Of a DNA stretch of 43,378 nucleotides, positions 1 to 8,201 are shown piece after piece; position 1 is the stretch's first letter, and the number at the start of each line of letters is the position of its first letter. The position numbers and the translations under genes are program-made. The stretch is from Mycobacterium sp. (lineage in GTDB: Bacteria > Actinomycetota > Actinomycetes > Mycobacteriales > Mycobacteriaceae). The notes under the pieces were generated by a model, which worked only from the letters and a program-made list of their open reading frames with translations, searched no databases and was not told the origin of the DNA. Where the stretch lies: positions 1-43,378 of the forward strand of contig NZ_VYIK01000029.1 of NCBI RefSeq assembly GCF_008709575.1, written 5' to 3'.

Positions 1-261
1 GGGCGACTCGGCGCCGGCCGGCTTGGCGATCGGTGGCGCCGGGGCTGCCGGTGCGCCGTTGCCGGCCGCTTTCTCGGCGGCTTTCTCGGCGGCGGGTTTG
101 CCGCCGCCGAACGATTCGCGCAGCCGGCGGGCGACGGGTGCCTCCACCGTCGAGGACGCCGATTTGACGAATTCGCCCTGTTCGCTTAACCGGGCGAGAA
201 CTTCCTTGCTCGTAACACCGAGTTCCTTGGCCAACTCGTGTACGCGGGCCTTACCTGCCAC
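1..261 (-). CDS. infB: Translation initiation factor IF-2, N-terminal fragment
   Basis: Only the first 87 codons of infB are present; the gene runs off the left edge. IF-2 is the GTPase that brings initiator fMet-tRNA to the 30S subunit. The visible part is the small N-terminal helical domain ([19 protein letters not shown] at residues 7-25) and the start of the Ala/Pro/Lys-rich linker typical of actinobacterial IF-2; the GTPase domain lies outside the window. The start is GTG at 261, preceded by a GGAGAT Shine-Dalgarno with 3 nt spacing. It is the last visible gene of the rimP-nusA-ylxR-infB operon. Identification is firm from sequence and context; nothing can be said about the rest of the protein. 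Confidence 0.95.
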   Translation of the reverse strand, partial: MAGKARVHELAKELGVTSKEVLARLSEQGEFVKSASSTVEAPVARRLRESFGGGKPAAEKAAEKAAGNGAPAAPAPPIAKPAGAESP

Positions 262-327
262 TACATCTCCTGTCTATGAGGCGACGGCAGTGGATGGGCC
301 GCGCCTCGGGTTAGCTATGACCCATGG

Positions 328-639
328 TCATCGGAGCTTCACGGTGTGCTCATTTTCGTTGCTACCTGTTCTGTTGCCGGATGCGTCGAGCGAGTCGATG
401 TGCTCGACCACCGCGGATGTGTCCAGTGGACCGGTGATGCGCAGCGCTCGAGCGAAAGCTCGCCGCCGAATCGCTGCGCGTGCGCACCGCGGGGTGGGAT
501 GCAGCCATGCACCCCGCCCCGGCAGGCTTCCGGCCGTATCGACGATCACGGCTACATTACCGTTCCCGGTCGCCATGGCCACCACGCGAAGCAGTTCGAC
601 GGCCAGCTCTCGCTGTCGGCAGCCGACACACGTCCGCAC
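328..639 (-). CDS. ylxR: YlxR family RNA-binding protein (Rv2840c-like)
   Basis: A small basic protein with the two YlxR signatures, RTCVGCR at the N terminus and GRGAWLHP in the middle, ending in an Arg-rich region (AAIRRRAFARALRI). YlxR proteins are nucleoid- or RNA-associated proteins, almost always encoded between nusA and infB as here. I chose GTG 639, giving 103 aa starting MRTCVGCRQ, because the M. tuberculosis counterpart is about 99 aa. An in-frame ATG at 708 would add 23 residues rich in Arg, Gly and Pro. The chosen start sits at the foot of a 23-bp perfect inverted repeat (616-690), so initiation may depend on mRNA folding. The start choice is the main uncertainty. Confidence 0.88.
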   Translation of the reverse strand: MRTCVGCRQRELAVELLRVVAMATGNGNVAVIVDTAGSLPGRGAWLHPTPRCARAAIRRRAFARALRITGPLDTSAVVEHIDSLDASGNRTGSNENEHTVKLR

Positions 640-690
640 CGGTCCGCCGGAACGGCCCGGGCGGCGATGCGGACGTGTGTCGGCTGCCGA
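616..690 (-). repeat. 23-bp perfect inverted repeat over the ylxR start
   Basis: Bases 616-638 and 668-690 are exact reverse complements (23 of 23) around a 29-nt loop. In the minus-strand operon mRNA they would form a long hairpin. Its 3' arm is the coding sequence of the YlxR RTCVGC motif, and the GTG start lies at the loop edge. The 5' arm is therefore an inverted copy of the ylxR start lying in the nusA-ylxR gap. No U tract follows, so a simple intrinsic terminator is unlikely. It may control ylxR initiation or be an RNase processing site. Confidence 0.75.
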
Positions 691-812
691 AGTCTCACGC
701 TGGATCACGGCTTAGTCTACCGTCACCGCGGCAGCGCTCAGAACCACCCGGCCGTTGCCGTCAGCGGCACAGCACGCTGCTGATCCGGGCCCGGACACTC
801 TGGTTGACCAAG

Positions 813-842
813 GCCGCTACCGGCCGCTACCGGCCGTTACCG
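813..842. repeat. Three tandem 10-bp units at the nusA stop
   Basis: Two identical units gccgctaccg (813-822, 823-832) and a third with one change, gccgttaccg (833-842), lie head to tail across the nusA stop codon (837-839). The last copy supplies the TAA. This looks like slippage-type expansion of a 3' untranslated stretch; no function is evident. Confidence 0.6.
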
Positions 843-1880
843 GTCGTGCGCCAGGCCGTGGCTGGCGCCCTGGCCGGGCCGAGCCGCCGGCATTGCCGGA
901 GAATCGCCGCGGATGTCGATACGCCATCCGGTCAGCCGGGCGGCCAACCGGGCGTTTTGGCCTTCCTTGCCGATGGCCAGCGACAGCTGAAAATCGGGCA
1001 CGATCACCCGGGCCGCCCGGGCGGTCTGGTCGATCACCGTCACCGAGACCACCTTGGCCGGCGACAACGCGTTGGCCACGAAGCGGGCGGGGTCCTCGTC
1101 GTAGTCGATGATGTCGATCTTCTCTCCCGACAGCTCGCTCATGACATTGCGCACCCGCTGGCCCATCGGGCCGATGCAGGCACCCTTGGCGTTGAGCCCG
1201 GGCACATTCGAGCGCACCGCGATCTTCGAGCGGTGCCCGGCCTCGCGGGCCACCGCGACGATCTCCACCGAGCCGTCGGCGATCTCGGGGACCTCCAGCG
1301 AGAACAGTTTGCGCACCAGGTTGGGATGGGTGCGCGACAAGGTGATCAGCGGCTCGCGGGCGCCGCGGGTCACCCCTACCACGTAGCAGCGCAAACGGTC
1401 ACCATGCTCGTACGTCTCGCCGGGAACCTGTTCGGCCGCCGGAATCACTCCTTCGGATCCCTTGGTTTCGCTGCCCAGCCGGACCACGACGAGGCCTCGC
1501 GCATTGGCGCGGCTGTCGCGCTGAATCACTCCCGCGACAATCTCGCCCTCGCGGGTGGAGAACTCGCCGTAGTTGCGTTCGTTCTCGGCGTCGCGCAGCC
1601 GCTGCAGGATGACCTGGCGCGCGGTAGTCGCCGCGATCCTGCCGAAACCCTCCGGGGTGTCGTCCCACTCGCTCAGCACCCGGCCTTCCTCGTCGAGGAC
1701 ACGGGCTATCACCCGGACAGCGCCGGTTTTGCGGTCGATGTCGATGTACGCGTCTTGCTGGTGACCCTCGGTATGCCGGTAGGCGGTAAGCAGAGCCGAC
1801 TTGATGGTCTCCACCACGACGTCGACCGAAATGCCTTTGTCGGCTTCGATCGCGTGCAGCGCGGCCATATCGATGTTCAT
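837..1880 (-). CDS. nusA: Transcription termination/antitermination factor NusA
   Basis: NusA of 347 aa, the same length as in M. tuberculosis. It binds RNA polymerase and nascent RNA and modulates pausing, termination and rRNA antitermination. The order is complete: N-terminal RNAP-binding domain (about 1-120, with [11 protein letters not shown] leading into S1), S1 domain (about 125-200), then KH1 with [10 protein letters not shown] and KH2 with [11 protein letters not shown], ending in a short tail. The acidic C-terminal repeats of E. coli NusA are absent, as usual in actinobacteria. The ATG at 1880 overlaps the rimP stop (ATGA), so the two are translationally coupled. A gap of about 200 bp to the preferred ylxR start follows, holding the repeats described separately. 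Confidence 0.97.
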   Translation of the reverse strand: MNIDMAALHAIEADKGISVDVVVETIKSALLTAYRHTEGHQQDAYIDIDRKTGAVRVIARVLDEEGRVLSEWDDTPEGFGRIAATTARQVILQRLRDAENERNYGEFSTREGEIVAGVIQRDSRANARGLVVVRLGSETKGSEGVIPAAEQVPGETYEHGDRLRCYVVGVTRGAREPLITLSRTHPNLVRKLFSLEVPEIADGSVEIVAVAREAGHRSKIAVRSNVPGLNAKGACIGPMGQRVRNVMSELSGEKIDIIDYDEDPARFVANALSPAKVVSVTVIDQTARAARVIVPDFQLSLAIGKEGQNARLAARLTGWRIDIRGDSPAMPAARPGQGASHGLAHDR

Positions 1881-2419
1881 GCTCCGGCCTCCGTTCCCGC
1901 CATCCCCTGGTCCAGTGTCGCCAGCTCGATCTCACGTTTCGCGGGCGGCGAAAACTCAACCTGCACTACAGCTTTCACAATCTTGTCGAGGCCGACCGTG
2001 CGCACAGTCCAATCCCGGGCCCGATCGTCGCGAACCACCAGCGCCACCGTGCTCCCGCAGGTCGCACCCACCCGACCGATCAGCTGCGAGCCGTCCGCCA
2101 ACACGACTTCAACCTTGCGACCCCGCGCCCGGCGGAAGTGCTTCGCGCTGGTCAGCGGACGCGCGACACCACGCGAGCTGACCTCGAGCAGGTAGCGGCC
2201 ACGGATGCCCTGCACCCCGTCCAGCAACGTCGACGCCGAGCGCGAGAGCGCGGCGGCGGTATCCAGATCCAGCGGGGCGTCGCCGTCGGCGATCACGGTG
2301 ATCCGCGGCGGCCGGGCCCGTGCGTCGATCACGACGTCTTCGATCTCGTAACCCGCGCGCGCGAACTCATCATCGAGCAGCTCGATGACCTGCGTCTGCG
2401 AAGGTAGCCCGGTGGCCAC
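1877..2419 (-). CDS. rimP: Ribosome maturation factor RimP
   Basis: A 180-aa RimP, required for late 30S subunit maturation. Family landmarks are the N-terminal [20 protein letters not shown] stretch, the [10 protein letters not shown] core and the C-terminal SH3-like part ([16 protein letters not shown]). GTG 2419 was chosen because it gives the family length and has a GAGGAG Shine-Dalgarno just upstream; the frame stays open to 2503, which would add 28 poorly conserved residues. Odd point: the usually near-invariant EVSSPGxxRPL motif reads [11 protein letters not shown], with Arg for the Pro after the serines. First gene of the operon; its stop overlaps the nusA start. Confidence 0.95.
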   Translation of the reverse strand: MATGLPSQTQVIELLDDEFARAGYEIEDVVIDARARPPRITVIADGDAPLDLDTAAALSRSASTLLDGVQGIRGRYLLEVSSRGVARPLTSAKHFRRARGRKVEVVLADGSQLIGRVGATCGSTVALVVRDDRARDWTVRTVGLDKIVKAVVQVEFSPPAKREIELATLDQGMAGTEAGA

Positions 2420-2597
2420 GGCGAGCTCCTCATCTTGAGTTGTCCGGCTCCGGCAGTCCTCGGGCGCCGACCAGAGGGCATTCCCCGGGGGACCTGAAAT
2501 CACGATACGCCAGGATTCCGGTATCAGTCGCGACTGTGACGGCTACTCGCCCCGCTCGCGTTCGGGCCAATGGCGAGGTGGATGGCAGGATGTTGCT
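2420..2597. promoter_or_regulatory. Divergent promoter region, rimP / lipoprotein gene
   Basis: This 178-bp gap separates the minus-strand rimP operon from the plus-strand lipoprotein gene and must hold both promoters. A weak candidate -10 for rimP is TATCGT on the minus strand (about 2505-2510). No convincing operator palindrome was seen. The plus-strand gene has AGGA at 2587-2590 ahead of its GTG. Confidence 0.35.
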
Positions 2598-3131
2598 GTG
2601 TCATCGACCGTGCCACCTGCGGCCCTGCGCATCCTGGTGAGCAGGCGCGGTGTGCTGGCCGGCGGGGCTGCTCTCGCCGTGGTCGGGCTGGTCGCTTCGG
2701 CGTGCGGTTCGCCGCCGCGACAACCGCCGCCCGTCGACGAACTTCAGGACCAGTTGCAGCTGGCCCGCCACGACAGCGAGCAGGCCGCCGCGGCGGCCAC
2801 CGCCGAGTCACCGCCGGTCGCCGCTGCGCTGCAGGAAGTCGCCGCCGAACGCGGCCGGCATGCGCAGGCCTTGGCAGCCGAAATCGACCGGGTCGCCGGA
2901 ACATCGACGACCGCGTCGACCACGAGTCCGACGACGACACCGCCCAGCGCCCCGCCGGGGCCCCCGCCGACGCTGTCCGATGTCGTCGACTCGCTGCGGG
3001 CGTCCGCAGCCAGTGCGGCCCGGCTGGCGAGGACATCGTCGGGATACCGGGCCGGGCTGCTCGGCTCCATCGCCGCCTGCTGCACCGCCGACTACACGGT
3101 CGGCCTGGTTTTTGCCGAGCCCACCCCGTGA
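2598..3131 (+). CDS. Tat-type lipoprotein, Ala/Thr-rich (Rv2843-like)
   Basis: A 177-aa exported protein of unknown function. The N terminus has a twin-arginine start (SRRGVLAGGAALA) and a lipobox VASAC, so it should be lipidated on the Cys (about residue 36) and anchored outside the membrane. Then comes a Gln/Ala-rich helical stretch (about 50-100) and a low-complexity Thr/Ser/Pro linker (about 103-125). The start GTG 2598 has AGGA 8 nt upstream. Its stop overlaps the start of the next gene (GTGA), so the two are probably made together. It sits where M. tuberculosis has Rv2843. No catalytic motif was recognised. Confidence 0.8.
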   Translation: MSSTVPPAALRILVSRRGVLAGGAALAVVGLVASACGSPPRQPPPVDELQDQLQLARHDSEQAAAAATAESPPVAAALQEVAAERGRHAQALAAEIDRVAGTSTTASTTSPTTTPPSAPPGPPPTLSDVVDSLRASAASAARLARTSSGYRAGLLGSIAACCTADYTVGLVFAEPTP

Positions 3132-3589
3132 CCTCCGTCGAACCCTCCCCCACCGGCGCGTCGGCGTACGACGCCGCGCTGCGTGCCGCGCTGGACACCG
3201 AGTACGCCGTCATCTACGGCTACGGCATCGTGTCGGCGCACTGCGCGCCCGCCGTCAACGACCTGGTGTCGTCGGCGCTGAGCCAACACCGCGAACGACG
3301 CGACCGCGTCATCGAGATGCTCGCGGCCCGCTCGCTCACTGTCCCGGTCGCCGCCGCCGGCTACCAGCTGCCCATGGCGGTGAACACCCCGGTCGAGGCG
3401 GCCCGGCTTGCCGCCCGCATGGAAAACGACACCGCGGTGGCCTGGCGGGCGGTACTCGAGCAGGCTCCGACTCCCCAAGACCGCGGATTCGCCGTCACGG
3501 CCCTGACCCAGAGCGCGGTCCTGACCGCGCGCTGGAACCGTGTGGTGGGCACCTGGCCGGTCAGCACGGCGTTCCCGGGCGCCGACTAG
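3128..3589 (+). CDS. DUF4439 ferritin-like protein (Rv2844-like)
   Basis: A 153-aa, all-helical, Ala-rich protein matching the DUF4439 ferritin-like family. Typical features are [17 protein letters not shown] at about 18-34 and the [17 protein letters not shown] helix, with Glu and His residues spaced as in a four-helix bundle. Function is unknown; metal binding is a family-level suggestion only. GTG 3128 overlaps the lipoprotein stop by 4 nt, so the soluble bundle and the lipoprotein may act together. At the 3' end its TAG is interleaved with the convergent proS stop: CTAG at 3586-3589 provides both stop codons. Confidence 0.82.
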   Translation: MTSVEPSPTGASAYDAALRAALDTEYAVIYGYGIVSAHCAPAVNDLVSSALSQHRERRDRVIEMLAARSLTVPVAAAGYQLPMAVNTPVEAARLAARMENDTAVAWRAVLEQAPTPQDRGFAVTALTQSAVLTARWNRVVGTWPVSTAFPGAD

Positions 3590-5337
3590 TGGCCGGACAC
3601 CGCCGCGGTGATCTCGGTGGCCAACGCGGTGCCGACGGCCAACTCGCGGATATCACCGCTGAACCGGTCGCGCAGCTCCACCACGCCGTTGGCCCAGCCG
3701 CGCCCGACCACGACGATCCAGGGCACCCCGAGCAGCTCGGCGTCGGTGAACTTCACCCCCGGTGATGCCGGCCGGTCATCGAGCAGCACCTGGATGCCCA
3801 GCCGGTCCAGGTCACCGGCCAGGGTCAGCGCCCCGGCGCGAGCGTTCGCATCCTTGTTGGCGATCACCAGGTGCACGTCGAACGGCGACACCGCGGGCGG
3901 CCAGCGTAGTCCGCGCTCGTCGTGGTGCTGTTCGGCGATCACGGCCACCAGCCGCGACACCCCGACGCCGTAGCAGCCCATCGTCAGGCGCACCGGCTTG
4001 CCGTCCTCGCCCAGCACATCGGCGGCGAAGGCGTCGGTGTATTTGCGGCCCAGCTGGAAGATGTGCCCGATCTCGATGCCGCGGGCCAACACCAGCGGAC
4101 CGGCACCGTCGGGCGACGGATCGCCGTCGCGGACCTCGGCGGCCTCGATGGTGCCGTCGGCGGTGAAGTCCCGGCCGGCGACCAGCCCGACGACGTGGCG
4201 GCCGGGCGCATCGGCGCCGGTGATCCAGCTGGTGCCGTCCACGACCCGCGGGTCGACCAGATAGCGCACACCGTGGTCCAGCAATGCTTTCGGTCCGATG
4301 TATCCCTTCACCAGGAAGGGGTACCGAGCGAAGTCGTCGTCGTCGAGCAGTCGATAGTCGGCCGGATCCAGAGCCGCGTCCAGCCGCTTCTCGTCGAGCT
4401 CGCGGTCACCGGGCAGCCCGATACCCAGCAGCTCCCAGCGGCCACCCGGCCGCCGGACCCTGAGCACAATGTTTTTCAGGGTGTCCGCAGCGGTCACGGT
4501 GCGGCCCAGGCCGGCGCCGTTGGCCCACTCGACCAGCGTCGCGATGGTGGGGGTGTCTCCGGTGTCATAGACAACCGGGGCGGGCAAGCCCTCGGTCGGC
4601 AGCGCCTCGGGCCGGGCGGTCACCACGGCTTCCACGTTGGCGGCATAGCCCGACTCCAAGCACCGCACGAAGGTGTCCTCGCCGACCGGGCTCTCGGCCA
4701 GGAATTCCTCGGAAACCGAGCCGCCCATCGCACCGGACAAGGCCGACACGATGACATAGCGCACACCCAACCGGTCGAACATGCGCTGATAGGCCTCCCG
4801 ATGCGCGTGGTAGGCGGCCTTCAGCCCGGCGTCGTCGACGTCGAACGAGTAGGAGTCCTTCATCAGGAACTCGCGGACCCGCAGGATGCCGGCCCGCGGC
4901 CGGGCCTCGTCGCGGTATTTGTTCGCGATCTGGTAGAGCACCAGCGGAAAGTCCTTGTAGGAGCTGTACTCGCCCTTGACCGTGAGCGTGACCAGCTCTT
5001 CGAGAGTGGGGGCGAGCAGATAGTCGTTGCCGCGGCGGTCGTGCAGCCGGAAAATGCCGTCGCCGTACTCGGTCCAGCGGTTGGTGGTTTCGTACGGTCC
5101 GCGCGGCAACAGCGCGGGGAACAGGATTTCTTGACCCCCGATCGCGTTCATCTCCTCGCGCACGACCCGTTCGATCTTGCGCAGCACCCGCAGGCCGAGC
5201 GGCAGCCAGCTGTAGAGGCCGGGCGCTACCGGTCGGATGTAGCCGGCGCGGATCAGCAGCTTGTGGCTGGGAACCTCGGCGTCGGCGGGGTCGTCCCGCA
5301 GCGTGCGCAGGAACAGCTCGGACATCCGGGTGATCAC
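3586..5337 (-). CDS. proS: Prolyl-tRNA synthetase (bacterial type)
   Basis: Class II aminoacyl-tRNA synthetase of 583 aa that charges tRNA-Pro. The start [21 protein letters not shown] matches the M. tuberculosis start, so GTG 5337 is preferred over the internal ATG at 5325. Landmarks are motif 1 near [15 protein letters not shown], motif 2 around [17 protein letters not shown], the inserted editing (INS) region in the middle, and motif 3 [13 protein letters not shown]. In the proline-binding loop, which usually reads PTHEE or PTNEE, this protein has PTLEE (Thr111-Leu-Glu113); the Thr and Glu ligands are kept but the middle residue is hydrophobic. The reading frame is open far upstream, but that is a shadow of efpA. 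Confidence 0.95.
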   Translation of the reverse strand: MITRMSELFLRTLRDDPADAEVPSHKLLIRAGYIRPVAPGLYSWLPLGLRVLRKIERVVREEMNAIGGQEILFPALLPRGPYETTNRWTEYGDGIFRLHDRRGNDYLLAPTLEELVTLTVKGEYSSYKDFPLVLYQIANKYRDEARPRAGILRVREFLMKDSYSFDVDDAGLKAAYHAHREAYQRMFDRLGVRYVIVSALSGAMGGSVSEEFLAESPVGEDTFVRCLESGYAANVEAVVTARPEALPTEGLPAPVVYDTGDTPTIATLVEWANGAGLGRTVTAADTLKNIVLRVRRPGGRWELLGIGLPGDRELDEKRLDAALDPADYRLLDDDDFARYPFLVKGYIGPKALLDHGVRYLVDPRVVDGTSWITGADAPGRHVVGLVAGRDFTADGTIEAAEVRDGDPSPDGAGPLVLARGIEIGHIFQLGRKYTDAFAADVLGEDGKPVRLTMGCYGVGVSRLVAVIAEQHHDERGLRWPPAVSPFDVHLVIANKDANARAGALTLAGDLDRLGIQVLLDDRPASPGVKFTDAELLGVPWIVVVGRGWANGVVELRDRFSGDIRELAVGTALATEITAAVSGH

Positions 5338-5390
5338 AGCGGGCAAGCCTAGTGGTGACGGCCTCCCGCCACGCAGCAGCCGCGGTACGG

Positions 5391-6971
5391 CTACAGTTCG
5401 CCGGCGTCGATGGCCTCCTTGACCTCCTGCGCGTGCGCCACCTGCTGGGCGGTGTACCCGATCAGCAGCGCCGTGCCGCCGGTCAGAACGGCGACGCCGG
5501 CCACCCACAGCAGCCCGTAGGTGTAGCCGTGGTCCAGCGCGTGCAATTGCGCGGCGTTCATGTATTTGACCGGGCCGTTGGTGCCGCCCAGGTACAGCGT
5601 GCGTGAGGTGATGACGGCCTGGATCACGGCCAGCACGACCGGCCCGCCCAGGTTCTGCAGCATCAGCACGATCGCCGAGGTGGGACCGATCCGGTCGACC
5701 CCGACCCCCGCGATTGCCGAGAGCGCCAGCGGGACGACGATCATGCCGATGCCGATGCCGCCGACGACGATCGGCATCACCAGGTTGGGGAAGTACGGGA
5801 TGCCGGCGTTGAGCGTCGAACCGTACAGCATCGCTCCCAGGACCAGCAGCCCGCCGCTGATCACCACGACCCGCGGCGGGAACCACGACACCAACTGCGA
5901 CGACGCGCCCAGACCGATGGCCACCGCGAAGGCGAACGGAATGAAGCCGATGCCCGCGCGCAGTGCGCTGTAGCCCATGATGTCTTGCACATACAGGCCG
6001 ATCAGCACGGTCAGCGTGAACATCACCCCGCCGGCCATGAAGATGGCCGCGAAGGTCGCCAGCCGGTTGCGGTCGAAGAACAGGTTCAACGGCACGATCG
6101 GGTTCTCGGCGGTGCGCTCGACCAGGGCGAACGCCAGGAAGGCGACGACGGCTACCAGGCCCGAGCCGATGGTGACGGTCGAAATCCAGCCCTTCTCGGG
6201 TCCGATCGAGAAGGCGAACACCGCGGCGGTACAGGCCAGCGTGGCCAGCCCGGCCCCGGTGGCGTCGAGCTTCATCCGCTCCTTCACGGTTTCCCGCAGT
6301 ACGGTGCGGGCCAGGTAGATCATCAGCAGCCCGATCGGCACGTTGACCAGAAACGCCAGCCGCCACGACAGTTCGGTCAGCGCACCTCCGACTACCAGAC
6401 CCATCACCGAGCCGACACCGGTCATCGCGCCGAACACCGCCGTCGCCGCGTTGCGCGACGGCCCTTTGGGGAACGTTGTCGCCACCAGCGCCAGACCGGT
6501 CGGCGAGGCGATCGCGGCACCCACGCCCTGCAACAACCGCGCCAGCACGAGAGTGCCTTCGTCCCAGGCGATCCCACACATCGCCGAGGCGATCGTAAAC
6601 AGTGCGACACCGGCGATGAAGGTGCGTTTGCGTCCGATGGTGTCGCCGAGTCGCCCACCGAGCAGCATCAGGCCGCCGAACGTCAGCACGTAGGCGGTGA
6701 TCACCCAACTCCGCCCGGCATCGGACAGGCCCAGCTGGTTTTGAATCTTCGGAAGCGCGACTATCGCGATGGTGCCGTCCATCGTCGCCATCAGCTGCAT
6801 GCCGCTGATCGCGACGACCGCGGCGACGAACTTGCGCGATGGCCACCAGCCCGGCAGATACCTGCCGGCACGTTCTGGAACAGTCTGCTTGACGGGCGTC
6901 GGAACCGCGTGCCGCGGGCGGTCAGTGACCCAGGGGTCGACCGCCCGCTCTGCATCATTGAGAGCCGTCAT
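5391..6971 (-). CDS. efpA: MFS multidrug efflux transporter EfpA
   Basis: A 526-aa drug:proton antiporter of the QacA/14-helix type. The sequence is close to M. tuberculosis EfpA (Rv2846c): [12 protein letters not shown] at the start, [22 protein letters not shown] motif [15 protein letters not shown], antiporter motif C region [16 protein letters not shown], and the C terminus [15 protein letters not shown]. An N-terminal cytoplasmic tail of about 45 residues precedes helix 1. EfpA is linked to lipid or drug efflux in mycobacteria (family knowledge). It lies between proS (53 bp downstream) and cysG (33 bp upstream) and probably has its own promoter, noted separately. Confidence 0.96.
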   Translation of the reverse strand: MTALNDAERAVDPWVTDRPRHAVPTPVKQTVPERAGRYLPGWWPSRKFVAAVVAISGMQLMATMDGTIAIVALPKIQNQLGLSDAGRSWVITAYVLTFGGLMLLGGRLGDTIGRKRTFIAGVALFTIASAMCGIAWDEGTLVLARLLQGVGAAIASPTGLALVATTFPKGPSRNAATAVFGAMTGVGSVMGLVVGGALTELSWRLAFLVNVPIGLLMIYLARTVLRETVKERMKLDATGAGLATLACTAAVFAFSIGPEKGWISTVTIGSGLVAVVAFLAFALVERTAENPIVPLNLFFDRNRLATFAAIFMAGGVMFTLTVLIGLYVQDIMGYSALRAGIGFIPFAFAVAIGLGASSQLVSWFPPRVVVISGGLLVLGAMLYGSTLNAGIPYFPNLVMPIVVGGIGIGMIVVPLALSAIAGVGVDRIGPTSAIVLMLQNLGGPVVLAVIQAVITSRTLYLGGTNGPVKYMNAAQLHALDHGYTYGLLWVAGVAVLTGGTALLIGYTAQQVAHAQEVKEAIDAGEL

Positions 6972-7004
6972 ACCGCGATACCCTACAGTAATATTAAGAG
7001 CAGT
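6972..7004 (-). promoter_or_regulatory. Candidate leaderless efpA promoter
   Basis: The short cysG-efpA gap is unusually AT-rich for this genome. On the minus strand it holds an 8-bp palindrome TAATATTA (6988-6997 area) followed by TAGGGT (6985-6980), which fits the mycobacterial TANNNT -10. The -10 ends about 8 bp before the ATG at 6971 and no Shine-Dalgarno is present, so a leaderless transcript is likely. The palindrome would sit in the -35/-10 spacer, a natural repressor position. Confidence 0.5.
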
Positions 7005-8201
7005 TTAAGCGCCAAACCCCGCCACGGCCCCGATCACGATGATCGCCGGTGGTCGGATGCCTGCAGCCCGGATCTTGTCCGGCGCGTCGCCCAGGGTCGC
7101 CCGCACCGTGCGCTGGGCGTCCATGGTCCCGTGTTGCACTGCCAAAACCGGCGTTCCCGCAGGTCGGCCGCCTTTTACCAGGACCTGACTGAATTGCTCG
7201 ATGCGTTCGACCGCCATCAGCAAAACAATGGTGCCCGACATCGCTGCTAATGCGTCCCAATTCACTAACGATTCGGGATGTCCGGGCGGAACGTGCCCGC
7301 TGACCACCACAAACTCGTGGTTGACGGCCCGGTGGGTGACCGGAACGCCGGCCGCCGCAGGCACTGCTATGGCGCTGGTCACACCCGGCACGACGGTCAC
7401 CGGGATCCCGACCTCGGCACAGGCCAGCACTTCCTCGTAGCCGCGGGCGAAGACGAACGGGTCGCCCCCTTTCAGGCGCACGACGAACTTGCCGGCTTTG
7501 GCGCGGTCGATCATGACGGCGTTGATGGCGTCTTGTGCCATGGCTCGCCCGTACGGGATCTTGGCGGCGTCGATCACCTCCACGTGCGGAGCCAGTTCGG
7601 CGAGCAGTTCCGGGGGAGCCAGCCGGTCGGCGACCACGACGTCAGCCTGGGCGAGCAACCGGCGGCCCCGGACGGTGATCAGTTCCGGATCGCCGGGCCC
7701 ACCACCGACCAGCGCGACACCGCCGGCGACCACGTCGTCGTTCTCGGCGCTGACCAGGCCGCTCTGCAACGCCTCCCGGATCGCCGAACGGATCGCGGCC
7801 GATCGCCGGTGTTCACCGCCGGCGAGCACGCCCACCGACAGCCCGGCGTAGTCGAATGACGCCGGCGTGACCGCGCTGCCCTCGACGGCAACGTCGGCAC
7901 GAACGCAGAAGATTCGCCGCTGGTCGGCCTCGGCGACCACCGCAGCGTTGACCTGCGGATCGTTGGTGGCCGCGATCGCATACCATGCTCCGTCGAGGTC
8001 ACCACCGCGGTAGTCCCGCAGCGACAACGTGATTCGTGGCATTGCTTCGACGGCGGGGGTAGCCGTGCGGGTGATGACGTGCACGTCGGCTCCGCTGGCG
8101 ACCAGCAACGGAAGCCGACGTTGGGCCACCGTGCCACCGCCCACCACCACGACCTTCTTGCCGGTGAGCCGCAAACCGACCAGGTAGGGGCTTTCAGTCA
8201 C
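7005..8201 (-). CDS. cysG: Siroheme synthase (bifunctional CysG)
   Basis: A 398-aa fusion. The N-terminal part (about 1-150) is a precorrin-2 dehydrogenase/ferrochelatase of the Met8 type, with the NAD site VVVVGGGTVAQRRLPLL. The C-terminal part (about 160-398) is uroporphyrinogen-III C-methyltransferase, with VALVGGGPGDPELITVRG and the conserved RLKGGDPFVFARGYEE and VVPGVTSA motifs. Together they turn uroporphyrinogen III into precorrin-2 and siroheme, feeding sulfite/nitrite reductases and the cobalamin path. The ATG at 8201 overlaps the cobB stop (ATGA). Matches Rv2847c in place and order. Confidence 0.95.
   Translation of the reverse strand: MTESPYLVGLRLTGKKVVVVGGGTVAQRRLPLLVASGADVHVITRTATPAVEAMPRITLSLRDYRGGDLDGAWYAIAATNDPQVNAAVVAEADQRRIFCVRADVAVEGSAVTPASFDYAGLSVGVLAGGEHRRSAAIRSAIREALQSGLVSAENDDVVAGGVALVGGGPGDPELITVRGRRLLAQADVVVADRLAPPELLAELAPHVEVIDAAKIPYGRAMAQDAINAVMIDRAKAGKFVVRLKGGDPFVFARGYEEVLACAEVGIPVTVVPGVTSAIAVPAAAGVPVTHRAVNHEFVVVSGHVPPGHPESLVNWDALAAMSGTIVLLMAVERIEQFSQVLVKGGRPAGTPVLAVQHGTMDAQRTVRATLGDAPDKIRAAGIRPPAIIVIGAVAGFGA

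Noticed and set aside
480..2195. 571-codon plus-strand open frame over ylxR, nusA and rimP
   Set aside because: Antisense to three clearly recognised genes; open only because of high-GC third positions. No recognisable product.
3586..6846. 1086-codon minus-strand frame that would fuse an upstream protein to ProRS
   Set aside because: The first 500 residues are a shifted-frame shadow of efpA, Arg-rich and without family features; ProRS starts at 5337.
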